A DNA stretch of 64,000 nt from Capsicum annuum (Eukaryota > Streptophyta > Magnoliopsida > Solanales > Solanaceae). The translations under genes were made by a program, and so were the position numbers. The stretch covers positions 138,600,266 to 138,664,265 of the forward strand of contig NC_061121.1 of the NCBI RefSeq assembly GCF_002878395.1. The letters are read 5' to 3'. The notes under the pieces were generated by a model, which was not told the origin of the DNA, did no database searches, and saw only the letters and a list, made by a program, of their open reading frames with translations. This document shows, piece by piece, positions 57,165 to 64,000 of the stretch. Every line of letters begins with the position of its first letter. Within the stretch, counting starts at the first letter, position 1.

Positions 57165-57362
57165 TTAAATACCTGGATCATCAGTTGTAATGCAAAGTTC
57201 CCTTATTTTGTTAATATGCATTAAATAGATACAAGATACCTCATCTATCATGATTCTATTAATCTTAATCTCTAAAATATGACCTACCATATTCAACGGA
57301 TGTTTGTATAGCATTTCACAAAATATGAGATCATTATTTTTAAATATCATTTTGTATAACAT
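57165..57362 (-). pseudogene. Tat-element aspartic protease
   Basis: Open for 65 codons: MLYKMIFKNNDLIFCEMLYKHPLNMVGHILEIKINRIMIDEVSCIYLMHINKIRELCITTDD. The HPLNMVGHI..INRIMIDEVSCIYLM block aligns with the active-site region of Tat-lineage proteases, where I-D-x-G-S is expected. Here the glycine-bearing positions are replaced (D-E-V-S), so activity is unlikely. It lies between gag (57,363 upward) and the RT linker. The Met start is internal to the polyprotein. Confidence 0.72.
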
Positions 57363-58152
57363 ATATGTACTTCTTGGAGAAGGTATTCAATTGGATTCTT
57401 AGGAGGTTAAAGTGGTTCCCTGGATATGATTTTGCAGTATAGTTCTCCTTTTCAAATGCTGGAACAAGGTGCCACAATATTGACTTAAGTAGTCTATGCA
57501 TGGATTCAACTTAGCAAGAATTATTCTAAAGAAAGATGATGCGGTGGTTTTTGGTGTTGAATCTCCACTACTTTTGCCCTATTTTGATGTTCAACTAATA
57601 ACTACTTCCTTGGTTTTTCAACATCCTCTTTCTGGTTTGCTACTTGGATGACTCTTATTAGACTCATATTGTTGAGTCTCTGCCTAGTCACTAGAACCCA
57701 ACCTTTATTACTACTTAAAAAATTAAAGACTTTTTATGCTCCAATGGCTCCTCATTATGCTTTTTAAAGTTACATATCAACAAATTAAGAAAGCCAAAAG
57801 TAATGGAGATTTAATTATAACTGTCCTTCTCTACATTAATAACATTTTTTTCTTGTTAGCCAATTTCATGATTTTGATCTTTAAGATTAAACATTTCCTT
57901 AAACAGCTATGCATAAGCCTATGATACTTCCTATAGTTTGGTCTTCAGTTCTTTCAACTTTATTGAGACTTCATCTTTGGTAGATCAATGAGCTTTAGCT
58001 CGAGAAGTTCATCAAAATTTGTAGGAACATTAGAATCAAGGAAGGTGTATTCCTTTTGATGTAGTCAGCTTCTAATTTTGACATGCTTGGGAAGAAGTTG
58101 CCTTCATGCATTGCTCCAAGCTTGCTTTTCAAGTGAATTTCAAAGGTGATAC
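57363..58152 (-). pseudogene. Tat-element gag, C-terminal part
   Basis: The minus strand reads FDELLELKLIDLPKMKSQ and RPNYRKYHRLMHSCLRKCLILKIKIMKLANKKKM (57,850-58,030), the Cys/His-bearing block (N-Y-C-K-Y-H-x11-C-F-x-L-K) of this gag family with one Cys replaced by Arg. Proline- and Gln-rich fragments and VAPCSSI..GELYCKI follow toward the protease. The upstream gag half is across SIRE-B at 63,178-63,476. The frame 57995-58183 crosses into the SIRE-B LTR. Plus-strand frame 57736-57924 is a shadow. Confidence 0.72.
58148..58152 (+). other. SIRE-B target-site duplication, left copy (GATAC)
   Basis: GATAC precedes SIRE-B; AATAC follows it at 63173-63177. One mismatch, consistent with age. Confidence 0.6.
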
Positions 58153-58898
58153 TTCTATAATTAGGTATAAGAAGATGAACCATGAGGGACTAGGTCCTCG
58201 GATGTGCAAGATATAGTACAGCTTCCATACGCCTTCTTCACAGTCTTTTTATCTTATGTAACAAACTTGTAGTTGTTATTTTGTGCTAATTTATACTGAC
58301 TTGGATAGCTGTTCACACAATATTCTGTCCCTAATCTTCACTCAGCTATAAAATGAAAGATATACCTCTTAAATAGTTAGGTTTTTGCAACTCTAAAGAG
58401 TGAAGGGAGGCAGTAAAGGCACAATTCAAAAACTGCTCAAGTTCTTAGCTGATTATGTGAACTTATATTTAAATTGTTCTTGAGTATTGATTTCTAAAAG
58501 AACTACTCAAGTTATAAGAATAGTTTTTTCATCTGAGAGAGCATCTTAGGTATAATTATCTAAGTTGTAGCTAATTATAGGTAATTAGTTGAGAGAGTCC
58601 TTCGTAGAGGTACCAAGATAAGCTTGTAGTAGAGCTACTACTAGCAAAAGTATCCTAGAGGTAGGAAGAAATCTCTATGTAATCAGGAGGTTGATTATAG
58701 TGAATTTGGTAGAGCTTATGAGGGAAACACTTTGTTTTTCCCCTTCTAGATTTCCGCATAAATATCTTGTGATTTTTCTGTTCCTACATTGCCTTGAATT
58801 TCTCAACATTTTAAAATTGCACTACAGTTCTATTTCTTGTAATTGATCCTAAGGGACCTAGTCCCTTATTGTGTGGTGAAATTCCCAAGGTTTTAATA
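58153..58898 (+). repeat. SIRE-B 5' LTR
   Basis: The LTR starts TTCTATAATTAGG (TG changed to TT) and ends CCCAAGGTTTTAATA before the primer site. It shares GAGGGACTAGGTCC, the TATA box TATAAAAT (58347-58354) and AGTTGAGAGAGTCCTT with the 3' LTR. Length is 746 bases. Confidence 0.83.
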
Positions 58899-58911
58899 TT
58901 CGGTATCAGAG
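58899..58911 (+). other. SIRE-B primer-binding site
   Basis: TTCGGTATCAGAG immediately after the LTR matches CTTGGTATCAGAG of initiator tRNA-Met-primed elements with one or two changes. Confidence 0.8.
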
Positions 58912-59297
58912 GGGGTTCACTATAAAATATTCATACCTAGAGTGCTCTATTCATTATGACATCTATGACTGAACTAGGCGTGGAAAGAAAAGAAACAAAA
59001 GGGAAGAAACTTTTGAACTTAAACACTCTAGAATATATCCTGGGTGAAGAAGACACTGAAGTTGAACTTCTAGAAACAAAGATTATTAGAGATATAAAAA
59101 AGGTTGGTTAGCTTGGCAATAAGATAAATTGAACTATAAAAAAAAGAAGGAATGATGCAGTCAACAGTATAATTAAGAAGGTGTTTGCTATATGTGAAGT
59201 CTCCTTAAGTAAATATGAGAAAGACAAGGAAAAATGAGATGGTCTCATACTTAAACATTCTGAAAAAAGGATAATCTATTTCCCCTTTATCTCTCTA
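58912..59297 (+). pseudogene. SIRE-B gag remnant
   Basis: AG-rich sequence with scraps of a charged, Lys/Glu-rich reading (KLLNLNTLEYILGEEDTEVELLETKI-like near 59,010-59,090, then CEVSLSKYEKDKEK near 59,195). The zinc knuckle is not visible. Most of gag is missing; the call rests mainly on position. Confidence 0.45.
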
Positions 59298-59516
59298 ATG
59301 GCCACTACTAAAGAAAAGGAAGAAAATGTGATAGAAAAGGGGGATGGCAACCAAAACTGGTTTATGGATAGTAGTTGCTTTAGGCACATCACTAGGAGGG
59401 TTGATTGTTTTCTCACTCTTAAAACACTAAAAGGGGGAGGTGTGTCCTTTTTAAATGAGAAAAAGGATATATCAAAGGTGTTAGAAAAATTGGCAAATCA
59501 TCTCATCATGCAATAA
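59298..59516 (+). pseudogene. SIRE-B protease region
   Basis: Open for 72 codons: NQNWFMDSSCFRHITRRVDCFLTLKTLKGGGVSFLNEKKDISKVLEK. This is the copia protease box W-x-x-D-S-G-C-S-x-H-M-T-G in which the glycine after Asp-Ser is Ser (DSS). The G-G-x-V-x-F-x-x-x-x-K block follows. The loss of the DSG glycine makes activity unlikely. The Met start is not the real start, since protease is an internal part of the polyprotein. Confidence 0.8.
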
Positions 59517-59599
59517 AAGATATGTGTTATGTGTAAAATCTAAAATACAATCTTCTAAGTGTTTCCCAAATATGTGATAAGTGAAATGAGGTAAAATTC

Positions 59600-60480
59600 T
59601 CATCAGAGGGATGCACTATATCAAGCATGAAATATGGAAAGATTATTCTCAAGGATGGAAGAATTAAGAACATGTACATAGATGATCTGGAGTTGTGGCT
59701 TTTGGGGAATTAACTTGTTTAAGTGCACAAAGTGAAGATGAAAATTTGCAGCACAAAATATTAGGGCATGTGATTTCGTCATTGTTAAAAAAGAAAATCT
59801 CAAGTGACCTGGTCTGTGGTATTCCAAAGTTAAAATTTCTAGACAACAAAGTTTGTGATGCATGTGTTGAAGGATAATAGACCATATCTTCTTTCAAAAT
59901 AAAGAATCAAGTAAATACTTCTAGACCCCTTGAAATAATTCACATGGATTTATGTAGACCAGTCAAAGCCCAAAGTAGAGGAGGGAATAAATATGTGTTG
60001 GTTATTTTAGTTCACTTGTCTAGGTTTACTTAGACAATTTTCATAAGAACAGAGGATGAAAAAATATTGGATTCCTGCAGCTTTTGCAAAGAACCTCCAA
60101 GTGGGGCTGAATTTCAAAATTATTGAATTTACATCTCAACTTTCAAAATTGTGTAGTTAGCATGGAATAAGTCATAGATTTTCGTCTTTCATAAATCCTC
60201 AACAAAATGGAGTTGTTGAAACAAAAAACAAAACTCTTATAGATATTGCAAGGACTATGCTAATTGATAGTGGTCTTCCAAAGAATTTCTAAGTTGAAGC
60301 GGAGAATACTGCTTGATATGTGAATAATAGGTGTTTAATTAGGCCACTTCTAAATAAAACTCCATATGAGTTGGTATTCAATAGAAAACCTAGAATTGAC
60401 AATTTCATTCCTTTTGGATTCAAGTGTTTTGTGCTAAAAATGGAAAGAAAGAATTAGAAAAAATTGATTCCAAGAGTAAT
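59600..60480 (+). pseudogene. SIRE-B GAG-pre-integrase and integrase
   Basis: LSAQSEDENLQHKILGHVISSLLKKKISSDLVCGIPKLKFLDNKVCDACVEG (59,695-59,877) is the zinc-binding GAG-pre-integrase with LGH and C-x-x-C. The integrase core follows: IIHMDLCRPVKAQSRGGNKYVLVI (first Asp, about 59,945). Then a short SGAEFQNY scrap shows that the segment with the second Asp has been deleted. PQQNGVVETKNKTLIDIARTMLIDSGLPKNF (about 60,195-60,285) keeps the Glu. CLIRPLLNKTPYELVFNRKPRIDNF and the GYTSSKVYTVFNKRTLYIEESIHVI block end at about 60,590. Minus-strand frames at 59621-59897 are shadows. Confidence 0.85.
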
Positions 60481-60903
60481 GAGGCTGTGTTTGGAGGCTA
60501 CACATAATCTAGCAAGGTGTATACAGTGTTCAACAAAAGAACACTTTATATTGAAGAAAGTATTCATGTGATCTTAAATGATTCAGGAAGACAAATGAAC
60601 ACTTGAGAGAGTGAAAACACAGAAGATAAAGAACATATTCCTGTTCATAAGGGATGGTATTACTGAAGATGGTGACTAACGCATCAATGATGAAATTGAG
60701 AGTGATGATGAGGATGATAATCTAGGATCTCATCAACAAATTCTAGCTCAACTAGGTGAAAATAGTCAGAATTCAAAAGTTCTTAGTCCTAGTGGTATAA
60801 ATCACAAAAGGAAAAGTGGAGACATAAGTCCTCTTATCCCCTTGAGAAGCTGACCATACCTTTTCAAAAAGGATTCAAAAAAAGTCCTCAAGCTAGGAAT
60901 TCT
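60481..60903 (+). pseudogene. SIRE-B integrase-RT linker
   Basis: The reading FNKRTLYIEESIHVILNDSGRQMNT (60,525-60,600) is the end of integrase, then an acidic linker (NEIESDDEDDNLGSHQQILA-like, 60,690-60,750) and [16 protein letters not shown]. This low-complexity linker is typical between integrase and RT in SIRE elements. Several stops. Confidence 0.7.
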
Positions 60904-61242
60904 ATGGCATTTTTAGCCTTTCTATCTCTAATTGAGCCCAAGAGTATAAAACAGACCGGAAAACTTGCTGATTGGATTAATGCAATGCTTGAAGAATTGC
61001 ATCAATTTGAAAGAAGCAATATCCCGAATCTGGTCCCTAGGCCAATTGGTATAACAATTATTGGGACTAAATGGGTGTATCAAAATATTCAATATGAAGA
61101 TGGAACTATAACCAGAAACAAGGCAAGGTTGGTTGTACAATATTATTACCAGGTGGAAGGAATTGATTATGATGAGACCTTTGCTCCTGTAGAAATAATA
61201 GAAGCAATCAGAATTTTTGTTTCATTTTTTGCATATATGTGA
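60904..61242 (+). pseudogene. SIRE-B reverse transcriptase N-terminal part
   Basis: 112 open codons: ALLSxIEPK-like start ([36 protein letters not shown]), then [57 protein letters not shown]. This is the copia RT family up to the fingers, with the DYDETFAP box intact. The palm with YVDD and everything to RNase H is deleted: RNase H codons appear about 70 bases later. It is the longest open frame of SIRE-B. The minus-strand frame 60928-61140 is a shadow. Confidence 0.88.
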
Positions 61243-61299
61243 TTCAAACTATTTTAAATAGATTTCAAAAGTTGATGCTGACTATTTTGGGACCTAGTC

Positions 61300-61790
61300 C
61301 TTTATTATATATTAGGAGACAGTTTTATCTTAGTAAGCTACGTTGATGCTGACTATGCTAGATATTTAGTAGACAAAAAAACCACATCAGGAATGACATA
61401 TTTTCTTGTCTTATCCTTAATTTATTAGGGTGTGAAGAAGAAAAATTTAGTTTCTCTATCTTCTGTTAAGGTTGAATATTTTGCAGCATCTTCTTGTTGA
61501 ACATAACTACTATGGATAAAGTAATAACTGAAAGATTTTAGAATTGTCTCATATACTTTCCCTCTAATGTGTGACAACATAAGTTTTCTAAACATGGAAA
61601 GGAATTTTGTGCAACATAAGAGGACTAAGCTCATTGATATGAGGCATCACTTCCCAAGTGACAATGTTAAGAAATGAGCTATCTGCACAAAGTTCTAGAA
61701 GATTCAGGATCGAATAGCAGATATATTTACTAATTATCTACACAGGGAGCAATTTGTTAAGAATAGACTAAGATTACGCCTACCTAAAAT
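61300..61790 (+). pseudogene. SIRE-B RNase H
   Basis: The plus strand reads VSYVDADYARYLVDKKTTSGMTYFLVLSLIYxGVKKKNLVSLSSVKVEYFAASS (61,330-61,500), the copia RNase H with the D-A-D-Y-A box and the Glu of VEYFAASS. Broken blocks follow to KFSKHGKEFCAT.xAHxYEASLPK near 61,640 (the H-x-R-T-K-H-I-x-x-R-H-H-F region in the family) and DRIADIFTNYLHREQF near 61,705-61,755. Frameshifts split it. Confidence 0.83.
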
Positions 61791-62420
61791 GACCTAATCT
61801 ACCATGTGAAAAATTAGATCTAAAAAAAATAGTCTATGATTAGTAAACATGTGTTCTTGGTAAAATATGTAGCTATTAGTCTAACTCAACATCATACCTT
61901 ATAGGTATACACACATAGAAACAACTTTTGATGAAATCAGAGAAAGTGAACATAAATGTGAGAAGTCACTCAAAGTAGGAGACCCATCTCTATTTTCTTT
62001 TTAGATGATGTCAAAAAGGGGAATACTGACTTCATGTGTAAGTACCTGGTAGCATAGTACGAAAGCACAACGACAAGGATAAGTGTGTCAAAGAGAAGTG
62101 TGTGCAATGAGAAATGACAAAAGGAATTGCACAAATGACAAATTCAAAGGCACTAAATGAAATGAACAGGTATAATGACAGAGGGGGAGAAATGTTGAAG
62201 AAATGGAACTACACAAATTTAAGGTGCGGGATGGCAGGGTAAAGTTTTTTCTTCAAAATGACAACAAGGGACAAAGTTCCTATGCTGCATGGTAGATGAA
62301 GTATGATGATAGGGGGAACATTCATCCTAAGGTGGTAATCACTATAATTAAATGTGATAAATATGCATTAATGCTAAAATAGTATTTTTTTGGTTTGTCA
62401 TCATCAAAAAGGGGGGAAAT
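61791..62420 (+). other. SIRE-B 3' untranslated region and polypurine tract
   Basis: Non-coding sequence after RNase H; it includes GTCAAAAAGGGGAATACTGAC near 62,010 and ends in the polypurine tract AAAAAGGGGGGAAAT (62,406-62,420). No env-like ORF is seen here, unlike SIRE-A. Confidence 0.75.
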
Positions 62421-63172
62421 TGCTAAATATAGTTTTGATGATGAGCATCTAAACTACGAGGGTCCAAGTCCCTGGTCGTATAAGGTACAGTACAGCTGGC
62501 ATATGCTTTCTGCATAGTTTTGTTAACTTTTGTAACAAACTTGGAAGTGCTATTTTGTGTTACTTTGTACCGACTTGGACAACTAGTCCAATTATATTCC
62601 ATCCCTAATCATTATCCAGCTATAAAAGGAAAGAGATGCCCCTTCAATAATTAGTTTTTTACAATTCTAAAGTGTGAAGTGAGGTTGCAAAAACCCAGTT
62701 CAAACTTTGCTCAAGTTCTTAGTTGATTATCTGAGCTTATATTTAAATTGTTCTTGACTTTTGATTTTGTAAAAAAATTACTCATGTTGTAAGTGTAGTG
62801 TTTTCTTTTGAGAGTTATAGTTAGGTAGAGTTATCAAAGCTTGTAGATAATTAGAGGTAATAAGTTGCGAGAGTCCTTGCTATAGTTACCAAGATGAGCA
62901 TGTAGTAGAGTTACTACTATAGATAAGATCCTAGAGGTAGGCTGAAATATTACATTAATTAGGAGGTTGATTATAGTTGATTTATAGGTGCTTGTAAGGG
63001 AAATCCATTGCTTTTCCCATTCTGGGTTTCTTGTAAATATCTTGTGTTCTTACATTTCCTACATTCCCTTGAATTTCTCACTATCTCATAATTGCATAAT
63101 AGTTCTATTGCTTATAATTGATCCAGAGGGACCTAATCCCTCATTTGTGGTGCAACTCCTAAGGGTTTGACA
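62421..63172 (+). repeat. SIRE-B 3' LTR
   Basis: The LTR starts TGCTAAATATAG after the polypurine tract and ends AAGGGTTTGACA at 63,172. TATA box TATAAAAG at 62621-62628. Length is 752 bases. The open stretch 62988-63170 is chance coding inside the LTR. Confidence 0.87.
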
Positions 63173-63177
63173 AATAC
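63173..63177 (+). other. SIRE-B target-site duplication, right copy (AATAC)
   Basis: Matches GATAC at 58148-58152 with one difference. Confidence 0.6.
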
Positions 63178-63476
63178 TTTTACATAAACAGATTATTTAT
63201 TGTTCCTTAACTGTTACTTTTGGTGACAAACTTTTTCCATCTCCTAGGTTCTTGCTTGTCCCTTCACTATTAAGGGTCATGGATAGAGACTATATTTTTT
63301 TTTAAAAAAAGACATGCTTTACTCCATTTTGTGGGCACGGGTAGTTAAATGTTCAACGGATGTTAGCTTGATTCCTTGTAAGGTGTAGAGAATATCCCAG
63401 TTCTTCACTTGGATACATGTCTCCATTGTAGAAGCTTCACTGAGTGTATATTTGAAGCTAAGGATAAGATTTCTCC
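63178..63476 (-). pseudogene. Tat-element gag, middle part
   Basis: The minus strand reads FKYTLSEASTMETCIQVKNWDILYTLQGIKLTSVEHLTTRAHKME, matching the W-x-L-x-Y-x-L-Q-G-I-K-P-x-x-F-E-E-L-x-T-R-A-H-D-M-E block of Tat-lineage gag proteins. It continues on the other side of SIRE-B at 58,152. On its upstream side it is cut by the Tekay-type LTR at 63,477. Confidence 0.72.
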
Positions 63477-64000
63477 TATCATGACCCAATTGACGAGTCC
63501 TGAAGGAACCTACCTAATCCCATCAATATGTAAGAAGAACCATAGCCCAGTGCTAGATGCAATAGGCTATATTTGTTGAAAATACCCAAGAAGGGTGAAA
63601 TAAGCAATTGCAACTTATAATTATACAAGGCAATAGAAATAGTTTAAAAGATAGCTAATATTCAGATAAATATCCCATGACGTGGTAGATTTAGTATATG
63701 ATCTACTAAAACATACCACAAATTCTAAATTATTCAAGACAATTTGCCTAGAAATAAAACACTAGACAAAGATAGATAGAGAGAAATAGGTCAACTCCGA
63801 CTCTAAGAGCTCACCCAATCTCCAAAATCCACAACAACATGATCATTGAATCGATAACAACAACTAGTACTTGGATATACACCAAAAAGGTATAGAAATA
63901 TAGTATATGTATAAGAACCACGGGTACTCACCAAGAATCATCAACTGACTGAGCAAAATCATAATATAAATATGATAAAGTGTAAGATAATATAACAAAG
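63477..64000 (-). repeat. Tekay-type LTR, 3' part, running off the window
   Basis: The minus strand aligns with the last ~500 bases of LTR-B: it has GATTCTTGGTGAGTACCCGTGG (written in two parts in the sister LTR as CCTACTGAGTACTCATGG), GGTGAGCTCTTAGAGTCGGAG near 63,820 and the end AATTGGGTCATGATA at 63,477. No primer site follows, so it may be a 3' or solo LTR. It inserted into or beside the Tat gag. No gene inside. Confidence 0.78.

Larger units (their letters stand above)
58153..63172 (+). mobile_element. SIRE-B, Ty1/copia (SIRE/Maximus) element with two LTRs
   Basis: Direct LTRs (58,153-58,898 and 62,421-63,172), an initiator tRNA-Met-type primer site, protease, GAG-pre-integrase, integrase, truncated RT, RNase H and a polypurine tract in copia order. 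It is about 5.0 kb, shorter than full SIRE elements (usually near 10 kb), because gag, most RT and any env-like ORF are gone. It lies inside the gag of the Tat element. Confidence 0.85.
35809..63476 (-). mobile_element. Tat/Ogre-like Ty3/gypsy element, split by two insertions
   Basis: On the minus strand gag (63,476-63,178 and 58,152-57,363), protease (57,362-57,165), the pre-RT linker and RT start (to 55,326), then RT end, RNase H and integrase (38,284-35,809) read as one element. Removing SIRE-B and Tekay-AB leaves about 5.6 kb of continuous gag-pol order. Neither LTR is visible: the left end is cut by the Tekay-C LTR and the right end by another Tekay-type LTR at 63,477. Wording of RNase H and integrase points to the Tat lineage. 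Confidence 0.78.

Overview
This window looks like repeat-rich heterochromatin of a flowering plant, most likely a nightshade (Solanaceae, perhaps pepper). That is inferred from the retroelement lineages (Athila, Tat/Ogre-like, Tekay/Del and SIRE/Maximus), LTRs of 0.7-3 kb, AT-rich sequence and an RTE-type LINE with a (TTG)n tail. No database search was possible, so the species call is tentative. I found no host gene, tRNA, rRNA or CRISPR array. Almost every base can be assigned to a decayed, often nested, LTR retrotransposon, and every coding region is broken by stops or frameshifts.

Left part (1-18.3 kb). Athila-1 lies on the minus strand: integrase, RNase H, RT, protease and gag run from 1 to about 4.8 kb, followed by a tRNA-Asp-type primer site and an LTR to about 6.7 kb. 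A plus-strand Athila integrase and 3' tail (Athila-2, 6.7-8.3 kb) abuts it. Next come a lone Tekay-type LTR (8.3-10.5 kb), a minus-strand SIRE-type gag with an internal tandem duplication plus primer site and LTR (10.5-12.4 kb), and a plus-strand SIRE-A element (12.4-18.3 kb). SIRE-A has lost most of its integrase and RT but keeps the remains of the lineage's extra 'env-like' ORF, a 330-bp tandem duplication and a 3' LTR.

Middle part (18.3-35.8 kb). A Tekay-type RNase H, integrase and chromodomain-like end with 3' LTR lies on the plus strand. Opposite-strand Tekay-type sequence follows: a degraded primer site and an LTR containing nine 33-bp repeats, inserted into the protease of the minus-strand Athila-3. 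The Athila-3 LTR was itself hit by an RTE LINE. A 5'-truncated Tekay element (Tekay-C) follows, with its 3' LTR ending at 35,808.

Right part (35.8-64 kb). This is a three-level nest. A Tat/Ogre-like element on the minus strand forms the base (gag, protease, RT, RNase H, integrase, read from 63,476 down to 35,809). It is split in its RT by a full-length Tekay-AB element (38,285-55,325) and in its gag by SIRE-B (58,153-63,172). Tekay-AB is in turn split just after its primer site by a non-autonomous, Athila-related (LARD-like) element (41,161-47,245) flanked by a perfect 5-bp duplication, AGGTT. A minus-strand Tekay LTR begins at 63,477 and runs off the window.

The coding pieces belong to copy-and-paste cycles: gag particle, aspartic protease, reverse transcriptase/RNase H and integrase, with LTR promoters, primer sites and polypurine tracts. 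None looks able to act on its own now. No new biological system stands out. The best material for a second look is the nest and its dating, the non-autonomous element with its unidentified interior, the SIRE env-like ORF, and reiterated U3 motifs shared in layout by unrelated families.
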